A stretch of 64,000 bases of DNA, from contig CAIKFU010000090.1 of the NCBI GenBank assembly GCA_903826775.1, positions 1 to 64,000 of the forward strand. The letters run 5' to 3'. This stretch comes from an uncultured beta proteobacterium (GTDB lineage Bacteria; Pseudomonadota; Gammaproteobacteria; Burkholderiales; Burkholderiaceae). The notes below the pieces were generated by a model that saw only the letters and a list, made by a program, of their open reading frames with translations, ran no database searches and was not told where the DNA came from. This document shows, piece by piece, positions 17,419-28,478 of the stretch; position 1 is the stretch's first letter; every line of letters starts with the position of its first letter. A program made the translations under genes and the position numbers.

Positions 17419-20223
17419 TTGAACAATATTAAATCCACCAGAGCTAATGAACTTCCCTTGACCGAGGATATCCGTTTACTGGGTAGAATTTTGGGGGACA
17501 TTGTCCGAGAGCAAGAAGGCGACGAGATATATCGGTTAGTAGAAGAGGTCAGAACCCTTTCTGTTTCATTTCACCGCGAAGCCAACCAAGTTGCCAATCA
17601 AAAGCTAACCAAGTTACTCAAGGGGTTAAGCAGCGATAGCGCGATGAAAGTGCTTAGGGCGTTTACGTACTTTAGCCATCTCGCCAATTTGGCAGAGGAT
17701 CGGCATCATGTGCGGCGCAGGGCAATTCATGAGCGGATGGGAAGTTATCAAGACGGCAGCATTGAAATGGCAATGAAGAAGCTTCGTGCTGGAAACGTAA
17801 CAAGCCAGCAAATTTCGAAGACCCTTGAAGGGTGTTTGATCTCACCCGTTTTAACGGCTCACCCTACTGAAGTTCAAAGAACCAGCATATTGGATGCCGA
17901 GCGCGATATTGCAAATCTCTTGTCGGAAAGAGACCAGATCCAGGCTTTGTCCCAGTCACACGATATCAAAGGGGGATCCCTTACGGCAAAAGAGTTTGCC
18001 TTAAATGAAGCGAAAATTCGTGCTCGCGTATTGCAACTTTGGCATACGCGTCTACTCCGGTTTACCAAGTTAACGGTAGCAGATGAAGTCGAAAATGCCT
18101 TAAGTTATTACGAGACCACTTTTTTAAAAGAAATCCCCAAAATCTACGCTCAGTTAGAGGATTCGCTAGATGGCAATCCTGTAGCCAGTTTTCTAAAAAT
18201 GGGCCAGTGGATAGGTGGGGATCGTGACGGAAATCCGAATGTCACATCGCAAACGCTCGAGTATGCCTTGCGCCGCCAGTCAGAAATGGTGCTACGCCAC
18301 TATCTGACAGAAGTCCATTTTCTTGGCAAGGAGTTGTCCGTTTCCGTCTTGCTACTCAAATTTCCAAAAAAGATGCGCGATCTTGCAAACGCCTCCCCGG
18401 ATCTGAATGAGCATCGTCAGGATGAACCCTATCGGAGGGCTTTGACCGGCATTTATTCCCGTTTGGCTGCAACATTAAAGTTATTGACCGGCGCTGACGC
18501 AGCGCGACATGCCGTAGCCCCACAAAATCCCTATCAAAATGCCGAGCAATTTATCGGCGATTTAAAAACGATTGAGCATGCACTGCAGTCTCAGCATGCA
18601 CAAGCGCTTTCAGATCGTAGGTTGCGAGCCTTAATCAGGGCGGTGGAAGTATTCGGATTCCATCTTGCTACAGTGGATTTGCGTCAAAGTTCTGATAACC
18701 ATGAAGCGGTTCTAGAGGAATTATTAAGGGTTGCAGGATTGGAGAAAAATTATTCAACATTATCCGAAGAACATAAAAGAACTCTGTTGATGATGTTGTT
18801 GAAAGACGCCAGATCATTAAAGGTTTCTGGATGGAAATACTCTGATTTTTCCGTATCTGAAATTGCGATATTCGAGATGGCAAAAAAAATGCGCAGTCTA
18901 TTTGGTAAGAATGCCATACGCCACTACATCATTAGCCATACTGAAACTGTGAGCGATTTACTGGAAGTGCTTTTGCTTCAAAAGGAAGCAGGGTTGATGT
19001 TGGGAGCCATCAACAGCAAAGTGAGCGCAGACCTCATTATTTCCCCCTTATTTGAAACGATTGAGGATTTGCGTAATGCTGCCCCCATCATGCGGGAATT
19101 TTATGCGTTGCCCGGTATTGCTCAATTAATAAAACGCTCAAGCGGAGAACAGGACATCATGCTCGGCTACTCCGATAGCAATAAGGATGGCGGAATCTTT
19201 ACGAGCAATTGGGAGCTTTATTGTGCCGAAATTGCTTTGGTGGAACTATTTGATTCACTTAAAAATCAATACGGGATTAAGTTGCGCCTATTTCATGGAA
19301 GGGGTGGGACAGTTGGCCGTGGTGGAGGGCCAAGCTATGAAGCGATATTGGCACAACCCCCAGGAACCGTCAGAGGGCAAATTCGCTTAACTGAACAAGG
19401 TGAAGTGATCGGATCAAAATACGCCAACCCTGAAATTGGAAGGCGAAATTTAGAGACCTTAGTTGCAGCTACACTAGAAGCGACCTTGCTAAGGTCGGCT
19501 AAGCCTGCAAGCAAATCATTTCTTGAGGCCGCAGCTAAATTGTCTTTGGACAGCATGAAGGCTTATCGATTCTTGGTGTACGAGTCTCCAGGTTTTGCAG
19601 AGTATTTCTTTGGTGCCACCCCTATAGGTGAAATTGCTAAATTAAATATTGGGTCTAGGCCTGCAAGTCGAAAGCCTGGTCAAAGAATAGAAGATTTACG
19701 AGCTATACCCTGGGGATTTAGTTGGGGGCAATGTCGTTTAAATTTACCGGGTTGGTATGGGTTTGGAACCGCGGTTGAGTCTTTTTTGAGTCAAGCAAAA
19801 CCACAGGATAGAAAAACTGCTCTGGTATTGCTGCAAGAAATGTATAGGGAGTGGCCTTTTTTTAGAACGCTGTTGTCCAATATGGATATGGCATTGGCAA
19901 AAAGTGATTTAGCTTTAGCCTCTAGATACAGCGAACTGGTTGTAGATGCCAAATTGCGTAAACGGATATTTAGTCAAATCGAGTCCGAATGGAAAAAAAC
20001 CAACAATGCATTAAATTCCATCACAGGAGATAAGCAGCGTCTTGCAAGAAATCCTTCCTTGGCGAGGTCCATTCGCAATCGCTTTCCTTATATTGATCCT
20101 TTGCATCATCTTCAGGTGGAACTGGTTCGTCGATATCGCGATGGCAAGCATGATGAAAGAGTGCAACGAGGAATTCATATTGCGATCAATGGAATTTCAG
20201 CTGGATTGCGAAATACAGGTTAA
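17419..20223 (+). CDS. ppc: Phosphoenolpyruvate carboxylase
   Basis: '[16 protein letters not shown]', '[10 protein letters not shown]', '[43 protein letters not shown]', C-terminal '[10 protein letters not shown]'. Confidence 0.98.
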   Translation: MNNIKSTRANELPLTEDIRLLGRILGDIVREQEGDEIYRLVEEVRTLSVSFHREANQVANQKLTKLLKGLSSDSAMKVLRAFTYFSHLANLAEDRHHVRRRAIHERMGSYQDGSIEMAMKKLRAGNVTSQQISKTLEGCLISPVLTAHPTEVQRTSILDAERDIANLLSERDQIQALSQSHDIKGGSLTAKEFALNEAKIRARVLQLWHTRLLRFTKLTVADEVENALSYYETTFLKEIPKIYAQLEDSLDGNPVASFLKMGQWIGGDRDGNPNVTSQTLEYALRRQSEMVLRHYLTEVHFLGKELSVSVLLLKFPKKMRDLANASPDLNEHRQDEPYRRALTGIYSRLAATLKLLTGADAARHAVAPQNPYQNAEQFIGDLKTIEHALQSQHAQALSDRRLRALIRAVEVFGFHLATVDLRQSSDNHEAVLEELLRVAGLEKNYSTLSEEHKRTLLMMLLKDARSLKVSGWKYSDFSVSEIAIFEMAKKMRSLFGKNAIRHYIISHTETVSDLLEVLLLQKEAGLMLGAINSKVSADLIISPLFETIEDLRNAAPIMREFYALPGIAQLIKRSSGEQDIMLGYSDSNKDGGIFTSNWELYCAEIALVELFDSLKNQYGIKLRLFHGRGGTVGRGGGPSYEAILAQPPGTVRGQIRLTEQGEVIGSKYANPEIGRRNLETLVAATLEATLLRSAKPASKSFLEAAAKLSLDSMKAYRFLVYESPGFAEYFFGATPIGEIAKLNIGSRPASRKPGQRIEDLRAIPWGFSWGQCRLNLPGWYGFGTAVESFLSQAKPQDRKTALVLLQEMYREWPFFRTLLSNMDMALAKSDLALASRYSELVVDAKLRKRIFSQIESEWKKTNNALNSITGDKQRLARNPSLARSIRNRFPYIDPLHHLQVELVRRYRDGKHDERVQRGIHIAINGISAGLRNTG

Positions 20224-20324
20224 AACAATAGATAGAAATTGATCGATAAGAGAATGGGAGTTTGTCATCCAGGCAATATAAATTGTAAGAGTTATAGTCT
20301 TGATATTCCATTGGAGGTATTGCT

Positions 20325-21104
20325 TTGCCAAAGTTCGCAGCCAATTTGACGATGATGTTCAATGAACATCAATTTCCAGCTAGATTTCCAGCTGCTGCCA
20401 AAGCCGGTTTCACCGCTGTTGAATTTTTATTTCCCTATGAATATTCGCCTGCTGAAGTGGGGGGGTGGTTGAAGGAAAACAATCTAAAAAATGTTTTATT
20501 TAATTTGCCTCCTGGGGATTGGTCAGTTGGCGAACGCGGTATCGCTGCGTTGCCAGGACGGGAAGGGGAGTTTAAAAAAGGGGTCGCATTGGCAATTGAA
20601 TATGCTCTAGAGTTGAATACTCCACAGTTGCATATGATGGCCGGCGTCATTCCAAGCAAAACAAATTTAGTCGAACATAGGCAATCTTATCTAGAGAATA
20701 TGCGATATGCAGCCCGAGAACTTGCCAAACATGGCATCAGTTTATTGATCGAGCCAATTAATACCAGAGATATGCCCGGATATTTTTTAAATACCCAATC
20801 CCAAGCCCATGAATTGCGAATTGAGTCAGGCGCAGGGAATGTGAAAGTGCTGATGGATTTTTATCATGCGCAAATTGTCGAAGGCAATTTATCGGAGAAT
20901 TTTGAGAGGTATTTTGATGGGATCGGGCACGTTCAAATTGCGAGTGTGCCAACGCGAAACGAACCTGATGTGGGGGAGGTGAACTATTCACACATCTTTA
21001 ACCTGCTTGATGAAAAGGGTTATCAGGGTTGGGTAGGTTGTGAATATCGTCCCAAGGGGAATACCGAAGAAGGGCTTAGTTGGTTTAAACATTTCCGTAT
21101 TTAA
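20325..21104 (+). CDS. Hydroxypyruvate isomerase family (xylose-isomerase-like TIM barrel)
   Basis: 'MPKFAANLTMMFNEHQFPARFPAAAKAGFTAVEFLFPYEY', 'LLIEPINTRDMPGYFLNTQSQA', 'GHVQIASVPTRNEPDVGEVNYSHIF'. Confidence 0.92.
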   Translation: MPKFAANLTMMFNEHQFPARFPAAAKAGFTAVEFLFPYEYSPAEVGGWLKENNLKNVLFNLPPGDWSVGERGIAALPGREGEFKKGVALAIEYALELNTPQLHMMAGVIPSKTNLVEHRQSYLENMRYAARELAKHGISLLIEPINTRDMPGYFLNTQSQAHELRIESGAGNVKVLMDFYHAQIVEGNLSENFERYFDGIGHVQIASVPTRNEPDVGEVNYSHIFNLLDEKGYQGWVGCEYRPKGNTEEGLSWFKHFRI

Positions 21105-21134
21105 GAATTACTAATAATCGAGGTCTATCAGTCC

Positions 21135-22178
21135 ATGAAAAGAAGAGCTTTTTTTAAGACCGGTATTGCGGCTGCGGCATTAACGGCAGGATCAAAGCCA
21201 ATCCTAGCATTTAGCAAAGAAAATACCCTCGGAGTAAATACATGGGATGACGGATTGGCTCATCCGATTTCCTACCCGCAAGGAAAAGGGAAAGAGCGCG
21301 GTATTGCTTTGGGTGGCGGCGGAGTCGTGCTACTGAGTTTTTATGCTGGGTATTTTCACGCTCTCAGAAAAAACGGAGTTGACTTGTCCAATTCCGACAT
21401 TATTGTTGGCACTTCTGCTGGGTCCTTGTTTGGGTCCATGCTAACGGGTGGAAATTTGTATAGGCTCTATGGCGAGCTGAATTTTTTTGCAGACTTCCCT
21501 AAAATTTTTGCCAGGCTAGTCCCCGAAACAAAACAAAACCCCAGTCAAGCGCGTGCAAGCCAAATTGCAATGAGCGCCAAGGATGCGTCTTTGCAAACCA
21601 TTCTAGCAATTGGTCGCGCAGCAATGGCAGCAAAAAATCCTGATGGCGTAGATGCCTACTATAAAACCGTAAGAAAAGTGATAGGAATGACCGATTGGAG
21701 GTCTAAAGCGCTTCATATCAGTGCGATTGATTGTTATACAGGTGAGCGCTTAATTATCTCGAAAGATAGCGGCATTCCGGTTGATGTTGCATGTGCAGCA
21801 AGCAGTTCAATAGCTGGTGGAGCTGGTCCGATCTGGCTTAAGAATCGTCTTTGCATGGATGGGGGAACTTGCGAGACATCCACTCATAGCGATGTGATTC
21901 GGGGGGTGAAGAAAGCGATTGTGTTTTCCTTGGGGGATGGAACGTCCAATGAGATTACCCAAGGACTTAGGGTCTCTTCAATGCCCGATACATTACTCAA
22001 TGAGATTGATATTCTCAAAAAAGAAGGGACGAATACAATCCATATTTCTGCTGGTCTTGCCCCTGGGATTGATCATGTCAGTTCCATTATGGATCCTAGA
22101 TACATCTCTACTTATCTTAAATTTGGTTTAGATCGCGGACATGGCGATGCAAAAAATTTAAAGGCGTTTTGGGGATAA
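21135..22178 (+). CDS. Patatin-like phospholipase family protein with Tat-like leader
   Basis: 'MKRRAFFKTGIAAAALTAG', 'GIALGGGGVVLLSFYAGYFHAL', GxSxG 'VGTSAGSLFG', 'DGG' of the catalytic dyad. Confidence 0.85.
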   Translation: MKRRAFFKTGIAAAALTAGSKPILAFSKENTLGVNTWDDGLAHPISYPQGKGKERGIALGGGGVVLLSFYAGYFHALRKNGVDLSNSDIIVGTSAGSLFGSMLTGGNLYRLYGELNFFADFPKIFARLVPETKQNPSQARASQIAMSAKDASLQTILAIGRAAMAAKNPDGVDAYYKTVRKVIGMTDWRSKALHISAIDCYTGERLIISKDSGIPVDVACAASSSIAGGAGPIWLKNRLCMDGGTCETSTHSDVIRGVKKAIVFSLGDGTSNEITQGLRVSSMPDTLLNEIDILKKEGTNTIHISAGLAPGIDHVSSIMDPRYISTYLKFGLDRGHGDAKNLKAFWG

Positions 22179-22341
22179 GACCATTCACTCTTAATTCTAA
22201 ATAGCAATTTCATTTGAAGTTTGTTAGAGGGATTAAGTCATATGGATTGGCAATGCAGTATTTGACGATTGTTAAACTTGAACATCGGTTAGTATTTATA
22301 AGACTAAATGTTGATTTAGATTTTTTCAAAAATATAAATAT

Positions 22342-23313
22342 ATGAGACATAAAATTAGGCTGTTATTAAGCTGTTTTGCATTGGTATTCTCAAATGCGCT
22401 TTTGGCTGCAGATTCTTGGCCTTCTAGACCCATTCATTTTGTTGTCGGGTTTACAACCGGAGGCCCTAGCGATGTAATTGCCAGGGGGTTAGCTCAAAAA
22501 ATGGCATTGTTATTGGGCCAAGCCATTGTTGTTGACAATAAACCTGGCGCAGGAGGCAATCTTGCCGCAGAATATGTTGCCCATAGCGCGCCGGATGGGT
22601 ATACATGGCTTTTGGGGAATAACAGTATTTTGGCGACCAATGAGTTTCTCTATAAGAATTTACGATATAGCCCGCAACAAGATTTCGCCCCCATTGGCTT
22701 AGTGGCGGTACAGCCTAATATCTTGGTAGTGAACAATGCTTTGCCGGTAAAAAATTTGAAAGACCTAATTGCACTAGCTAAGGAGCGTCCGGGGCGACTC
22801 AATTTTGCGAGTTCTGGCGCTGGTGCGGCTGCTCATTTGGCGGGGGAATTATTTAAGACTAGTGCCAATATCAACATTACCCATGTTCCATATAAAGGCG
22901 CTCAGCCTGCATTGACAGATGTGATGGCTGGTCACGTGGATATGATGTTTGCAACCTCGGGTTCTGTAATGCAATTTATTCGGGATAAGAAGGTCCATGC
23001 TTTAGCCGTCACCTCACGTACGCGAATGAAGGAGATCCCGGAGGTTCCCACTATGTCTGAGTCGGGACTGATCAATTTTGAAGCGATTACTTGGCATGGC
23101 ATTGTGGTGCCGACTGGAGTTCCTGAGGATATTATTTTGCGGATATCCAAGTCGTTAAATACGGTATTGACTGATAAGGAACTACTGGAATCCTATTCAA
23201 CCATGGGGCTTGAGCCCAAGAGTACCACCCCAAAAGAGTTTACCGATTACATCCGCTTAGAAATCCCACGATGGTCAAAGGTGGTTAGGGATTCAGGCGC
23301 AATCGTCAATTAA
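22342..23313 (+). CDS. Bug/TctC family tripartite tricarboxylate transporter substrate-binding protein
   Basis: Signal peptide; 'WPSRPIHFVVGFTTGGPSDVIARGLAQKMALLLGQAIVVDNKPGAGGNLAAEYVAHSAPDGYTWL'. Confidence 0.95.
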   Translation: MRHKIRLLLSCFALVFSNALLAADSWPSRPIHFVVGFTTGGPSDVIARGLAQKMALLLGQAIVVDNKPGAGGNLAAEYVAHSAPDGYTWLLGNNSILATNEFLYKNLRYSPQQDFAPIGLVAVQPNILVVNNALPVKNLKDLIALAKERPGRLNFASSGAGAAAHLAGELFKTSANINITHVPYKGAQPALTDVMAGHVDMMFATSGSVMQFIRDKKVHALAVTSRTRMKEIPEVPTMSESGLINFEAITWHGIVVPTGVPEDIILRISKSLNTVLTDKELLESYSTMGLEPKSTTPKEFTDYIRLEIPRWSKVVRDSGAIVN

Positions 23314-23333
23314 TTTTTTAAGGTTTCAAGAAG

Positions 23334-24641
23334 ATGCAATCATCACAGGCAATATCCAGCAATTTTAAATCCATTTCCCGTTTAGAAATTCCAGGGGGTG
23401 GTCAAGTTTCCGTATCGGGCAATTACGCTTACATCGGTCACATACCCAATAAGAATCAATTGGGAACATCTATTTTGGATATTTCTAATCCCAAAGCGCC
23501 AAAAATTGTCTCTCAAATATTTCTGGATGATCCTGAGTCCCATTCGCATAAAGCTCGCGTAATTGGCGATTTGTTGTATGTAAACAGCGAAAGGAATATG
23601 ACGCCCATAGGCCGTAGGGCGGATGAATTGCCAGGAGTAAAAGCGCGTCTCTCGAAGGAGTTTGGCAGAGAGCCAAATCATGCCGAGTTGGCTCTAGCGT
23701 TGAACGTTCGAGAGCAGGATATTCCGATGGTAGAGGCAGCGCAGAAGCAGCCGTATAAAAACGGCGGATTTAAGGTTTACGATATTTCTGATAAAGGTAA
23801 TCCCAAGCTCATTACACATCAATGTACTGGTGGAATTGGAGTGCATCGTTTTGATGTGGATGGCAACTATGCCTATATCTCTACTGAAATGAATGGATTT
23901 TTGGGAAATATTTTGGTGATCTACGACGTTTCCAATCCGGTGAAGCCAGTGGAAACCGCTCGCTGGTGGATGCCGGGACAGCATCAAGCCGCTGGTGAAA
24001 AGTCAAATTGGTCTGGCAGAAGAAATAGGCTACATCACGCGTTGCGGTTTGGGGATGAATTGTGGGCGGGGCTTTGGCATGGAGGGGTGGGGGTTATTGA
24101 CGTGAAAGACATTTCAAATCCCAAGACGCTCGGCATTTACAACTACCATCCCCCATTTCCCGAACCATCGCATACGTTTATGCCCCTCGAAAAGACCATC
24201 AATGGCAGACGGATCGCTGTGGCTATCGATGAAGAAGATCATGCCCATGATGCTGAGGAGTTGGATCGCAGAAAAGGTCGACCGCACGGCTGCTTGTGGG
24301 TCTTCGATGTTACAGACCTGAAGGCAATAAAACCGCTCTCGATCTATGAAGTGAGTGAACTGGATTCACCATGGAGTAGGGCAACTCCTGGTCGATTTGG
24401 GGCTCATCAATTTCAAGAACAGCGCAAAGGCACAATGGTATTTTGCACATGGTTTGCAGGTGGCTTAAGGGCTGTAGATGTTGGAAACCCTCTATCTCCC
24501 CGTGAGGCGGGTTTTTACATTCCTGCGCCTGCTGAAAATCGCGCCGCACCTCAAACAAACGATGTTTTCGTTGATGACAATAACCTCATCTACACAATTG
24601 ATCGATATGCGGGGTTGGATATTTTGGAATTTACTGCATGA
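23334..24641 (+). CDS. LVIVD repeat beta-propeller protein, no signal peptide
   Basis: Repeats of 'VSGNYAYIGH...SILDISNPKAPKIVSQ', 'DGNYAYISTEMNGFLGNILVIYDVSNPVKPVETARW', 'GVGVIDVKDISNPKTLG'. Confidence 0.85.
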   Translation: MQSSQAISSNFKSISRLEIPGGGQVSVSGNYAYIGHIPNKNQLGTSILDISNPKAPKIVSQIFLDDPESHSHKARVIGDLLYVNSERNMTPIGRRADELPGVKARLSKEFGREPNHAELALALNVREQDIPMVEAAQKQPYKNGGFKVYDISDKGNPKLITHQCTGGIGVHRFDVDGNYAYISTEMNGFLGNILVIYDVSNPVKPVETARWWMPGQHQAAGEKSNWSGRRNRLHHALRFGDELWAGLWHGGVGVIDVKDISNPKTLGIYNYHPPFPEPSHTFMPLEKTINGRRIAVAIDEEDHAHDAEELDRRKGRPHGCLWVFDVTDLKAIKPLSIYEVSELDSPWSRATPGRFGAHQFQEQRKGTMVFCTWFAGGLRAVDVGNPLSPREAGFYIPAPAENRAAPQTNDVFVDDNNLIYTIDRYAGLDILEFTA

Positions 24642-25522
24642 TCGGGGCGCCTTACTGTCAGATGCCCGATTTGCTTCTGAAGAAACCGAAGATTGATATG
24701 CCTTTAGGGGCAATTGATTGCCATGCCCATATTTGTGGGCCTGAAATTCGATTTCCCTATTCCGAAAAAAGAATCTATACGCCTCACGATGCATTGTTGC
24801 CTGAATATTTGAAGATGCTGGGCTTTTTGGGTGTTGACCGAGCAGTTTTGGTTCAGCCTAGCATCTACGATGTCGACAATAGGGCACTTTTGGATGCGCT
24901 TAAAACCGATTCAACTAATTTACGTGGAGTGGCAGTTGTTAAGGAGGGTATTACCGAACGTGAGATTGAAGAGTTGCATTATGCCGGCGTGCGCGGAATT
25001 CGATGCAATATCGTCGATTTAGCTGAAGCAAAGGGAATATTGCCATTACCCAGTTTAAAAAAAATGGCCCACAAAATTGCTCCTTTCGGATGGCATATCG
25101 AATTGCTAATGCATGCCAATGAGTTTCCGGATATTAGTCAATCCTTCAAAGACTTTCCAGTTGAAATTGTTCTAAGCCATTTTGGGTATCAACCTTGTTG
25201 TATGGGTATCAACACGGCTGGGTTTCAAGGTTTATTGTCCTTAATGAGGGAGGGTCGAGCATGGGTGAAATTTACCGGCCCTTACCGAATTTCAAGTAGC
25301 GCCAATTTTCCGTACAGCGATGTGAATGAGTTTGCGCATGCCATCGTAATGAATAGCCCTCGGCAAATTGTTTGGGGGACAGATTGGCCCCATGTCATGG
25401 TTAAAAATGCCATGCCCAACGATGCCGATTTATGCGATTTATTGCAGGACTGGGTTGAAGATTCGGCTCTATTGAAGGCGGTACTGGTTAAAAATCCAGA
25501 GAGGTTATACGACTTTCATTAG
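24638..25522 (+). CDS. Amidohydrolase family protein (2-pyrone-4,6-dicarboxylate hydrolase/LigI-like)
   Basis: 'GAIDCHAHICGPEIRFPYSEKRIYTPHDALLPEYLKMLGFLGVDRAVLVQPSIYDVDNRALLDAL', 'IVWGTDWPHVMVK'. Overlaps the upstream stop (ATGA). Confidence 0.9.
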   Translation: MIGAPYCQMPDLLLKKPKIDMPLGAIDCHAHICGPEIRFPYSEKRIYTPHDALLPEYLKMLGFLGVDRAVLVQPSIYDVDNRALLDALKTDSTNLRGVAVVKEGITEREIEELHYAGVRGIRCNIVDLAEAKGILPLPSLKKMAHKIAPFGWHIELLMHANEFPDISQSFKDFPVEIVLSHFGYQPCCMGINTAGFQGLLSLMREGRAWVKFTGPYRISSSANFPYSDVNEFAHAIVMNSPRQIVWGTDWPHVMVKNAMPNDADLCDLLQDWVEDSALLKAVLVKNPERLYDFH

Positions 25523-25593
25523 ACGTAACTTTTCAAAATACGGATACACTTAACTAAAATGGCAGGACATAAAAATTACAATATGGAGGCAGT

Positions 25594-26535
25594 GTGGATT
25601 TACAAAAATCACCGGATCCGGGGAGTGGTTGGCAACCCAATATGCCGATTCAAATTATTGCAGGAACTCCGGCTGGCGGCGGTCAAGATAGGCCAGCTAG
25701 AGCATTGGCAAGGGTTTTGGAAACCTCAGGTTTAATTAAAGTCCCTATTTCAGTGAATAATATTCCCGGAATTGGGGGAGGTAATGCGTGGAAATTTCTT
25801 GCAGGCAAGCCATCCGATCCGCATATTGTTGCCATTAATTCCCCAACGATCATTACCAACCCATTATTGGGTATAGCTTCATTGATCTATACGGAGTTGT
25901 GCCCTTTAGCGAATCTATACACGGAATACATTGCCTTTGTAGTAAAGGCAGATTCCAAAATAAGCACTCCGCAAGATGTATTGGATCGGCTCCAAAGCAA
26001 TGTAGGAAATTTTAAGATTGCATTAGCAACGGCTCGTGGAAATGTGAACCATATTGCATTGGCAAAATTAACGCAATATGTTGGCGCAAATGTGGGCGAT
26101 CTGAATTTAAACGTCTTTGATTCTGCGCGTTATGCCATTGCTAATGTGCTAGAAGGCGTAGCTGAGCTTGGTGCGATTACGGCCGTAAGTGCTGTGCCAG
26201 AAATCAAACGTGGTGAGTTAAGGGTGATTGCCGTATCGGCACCACAGCGTCTTTCGGGGTTATTCGAGAATGTGCCGACCTGGATTGATGTTGGGATTCA
26301 CTGTATTGCTGGAACGTGGAGAGGTGTTATTGGAGGGGCAGGCTTAACCAGTCCCCAAATTGCTTTTTGGAACCAGGTTTTGGTGAACGTTAGCAACACT
26401 CCGGAATGGAAAGCGGAGTTGATGGAGCATTATTGGGCAAATACGTATTTAAACAATTCCGAAACAATGGATTTTTTAAATCAAGAGTCAATTGAAATGA
26501 AATCAGATTTGAAATTGGTTGGCTTGATTAATTAA
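25594..26535 (+). CDS. Bug/TctC-like binding-protein homologue lacking a signal peptide
   Basis: GTG start with GGAGG RBS; begins 'MDLQKSPDPGSGWQPNMPIQIIAGTPAGGGQDRPARALARVLETSGLIKVPISVNNIPGIGGGNAWKFL' with no hydrophobic leader. Confidence 0.82.
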   Translation: MDLQKSPDPGSGWQPNMPIQIIAGTPAGGGQDRPARALARVLETSGLIKVPISVNNIPGIGGGNAWKFLAGKPSDPHIVAINSPTIITNPLLGIASLIYTELCPLANLYTEYIAFVVKADSKISTPQDVLDRLQSNVGNFKIALATARGNVNHIALAKLTQYVGANVGDLNLNVFDSARYAIANVLEGVAELGAITAVSAVPEIKRGELRVIAVSAPQRLSGLFENVPTWIDVGIHCIAGTWRGVIGGAGLTSPQIAFWNQVLVNVSNTPEWKAELMEHYWANTYLNNSETMDFLNQESIEMKSDLKLVGLIN

Positions 26536-26549
26536 ATAATTCTCTTGAT

Positions 26550-27530
26550 ATGGGGCAGTTGATGAGACTCTTAAATAAGGTTGTTTGCGGTTTGGTATTG
26601 CTGACTGGTTTGACTTTTGTCTATGCCGAAGATGTTTACCCAACAAAACCAATCAAAATAGTCGTGCCATTTCCTCCAGGGGGCACTTCCGATATTCTTG
26701 CCAGAACAATTGGTCAGAAGCTTTCTCAGGAGTGGGGTCAGCAGGTAATTGTCGATAATCGTCCTGGAGCAGGCGCAAATATTGGGGCGGAGATCGTGGC
26801 GAAATCTGCGCCAGATGGCTACACCCTATTAATTTTATCCACCATTCACTTGATCAATCCCAGCCTCTATAAAAATTTACCATACGATCCCATTACGGAT
26901 TTTGCGCCTATAGGCATGATTGCTGAAACGTCACAAGTGGTTTTGGTTCACCCCTCTCTACCAGTCAAATCGATTCAGGAATTAATAGTGTATGCAAAGG
27001 CCCATCCAGGTGAAATCAATTACAGTTCTGCCGGTAATGGTAGCCAGCCCCACTTGTCTGCAGAATTATTTAAGTCGATGACGGGGATAAACATTGCCCA
27101 CATTCCATACAAGGGTGCTCCTCAGGCAATAACGGATCTTATTGCTGGGCAAGTTTCATTAACTTTTGCGACGGGACCATCGGCTGTGCCGGTTGTTCGA
27201 AGTGGACAAGCGCGCGCCATTGCCGTAACAACAACTAAGCGAATGGCAGCCTTGCCGGACGTACCTACAGTTGCTGAATCGGGTGTAGTGGGTTATGAAT
27301 CAGCTGGTTGGAATGGGTTGGTTGGGCCGACAGGTATGTCACCAGCAGTTATTGAGAAACTGAGCACGGCATTAACTCGGATATTGAAAAACCCAGAAAT
27401 ACGTAAGCAGATGATCGACCAGGGCGCTGAACCGGTGATCCTCACCCCTAGCCAGTTTGCTGTCTATATTCGTAGTGAGCGCATCAAATGGGCGGCTGTT
27501 GTGAAAGCGTCTGGCGCGCAGATTGATTAA
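26550..27530 (+). CDS. Bug/TctC family substrate-binding protein
   Basis: Signal peptide; 'YPTKPIKIVVPFPPGGTSDILARTIGQKLSQEWGQQVIVDNRPGAGANIGAEIVAKSAPDGYTLL'. Confidence 0.95.
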   Translation: MGQLMRLLNKVVCGLVLLTGLTFVYAEDVYPTKPIKIVVPFPPGGTSDILARTIGQKLSQEWGQQVIVDNRPGAGANIGAEIVAKSAPDGYTLLILSTIHLINPSLYKNLPYDPITDFAPIGMIAETSQVVLVHPSLPVKSIQELIVYAKAHPGEINYSSAGNGSQPHLSAELFKSMTGINIAHIPYKGAPQAITDLIAGQVSLTFATGPSAVPVVRSGQARAIAVTTTKRMAALPDVPTVAESGVVGYESAGWNGLVGPTGMSPAVIEKLSTALTRILKNPEIRKQMIDQGAEPVILTPSQFAVYIRSERIKWAAVVKASGAQID

Positions 27531-27542
27531 AGGCTTAAATAT

Positions 27543-28478
27543 ATGTGCGCATGGCAACCTGAACGACCAATCCAGTTAATCGCCGGGACTCCTGCCGGGG
27601 GAGGATTGGATCGCACTGCGAGGGCATTGGCCAGTGCTTTAGAGCAAGGCAATCTGTTATCGGTACCGATTGAAGTTATTAATGTCCCTGGTGACGGTGC
27701 GCGTAAAGCCTGGAAATATATGGATCAGTTTTCGGATGACGGCCATGTGCTGTCGATTAGTTCAACCAATCTGATTACCGACTTCCTCACGGGTTTGGCT
27801 TCTTTCAATGAATGGGCCTATCCGCCCCTGGCAATTTTGGCGACAGAATACCTGGCCTTCATTACGTCAATCGACTCAGCCATCAAAACCCCCGAGGGAT
27901 TGCTGTATCGCCTTAGAAAGGCGGCTCAACCTATCAATATTGCCTTATCGACAGCCCGAGGGAATCCCAATCACATTGCGCTAGCAGCTTTAATTCAGCA
28001 TGCTGGCGGAGATTTCAATAACCCAATAGTTCGTGTGTTTGATACGGCATTGGATGTGGTGGAGGACGTTATTCAAGGGCACGCAGAGGTTGGCATTATT
28101 ACTGCGGCCAGCGCGGTCAGGGCTTTAGAATCCAGATTGATTTTATCCGTCGCCGTTTCCTCTCCTCAACGTTTGTCGGGGGTATATGCGGATACGCCAA
28201 CTTGGATAGAGCAATCTGTTGATTGCCAGATTGGCGCGTGGCGAGGGGTGTCTGGCACTCCAAATTTATCGTTAGACAAGCAGATTTTTTGGCAAGAGGT
28301 TTTGAAAAAAACGATTTCAACGCCGGTTTGGCAAAACTCCTTAAATGAAACCTTGTCCATTGACACTTTTAAATGCGGTTCAATCTTAAAATCGCATTTG
28401 GAGATGGAGCACAAAGAGATGAAGTCGATCCTAGAAAGACTTGGATTCAATAATGACCAATATGGCAAAACGGTATGA
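27543..28478 (+). CDS. Bug/TctC-like binding-protein homologue lacking a signal peptide
   Basis: 'MCAWQPERPIQLIAGTPAGGGLDRTARALASALEQGNLLSVPIEVINVPGDGARKAWKYM'; starts 12 nt after the previous stop, leaving no room for a leader; paralogous to 25594..26535. Confidence 0.82.
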   Translation: MCAWQPERPIQLIAGTPAGGGLDRTARALASALEQGNLLSVPIEVINVPGDGARKAWKYMDQFSDDGHVLSISSTNLITDFLTGLASFNEWAYPPLAILATEYLAFITSIDSAIKTPEGLLYRLRKAAQPINIALSTARGNPNHIALAALIQHAGGDFNNPIVRVFDTALDVVEDVIQGHAEVGIITAASAVRALESRLILSVAVSSPQRLSGVYADTPTWIEQSVDCQIGAWRGVSGTPNLSLDKQIFWQEVLKKTISTPVWQNSLNETLSIDTFKCGSILKSHLEMEHKEMKSILERLGFNNDQYGKTV

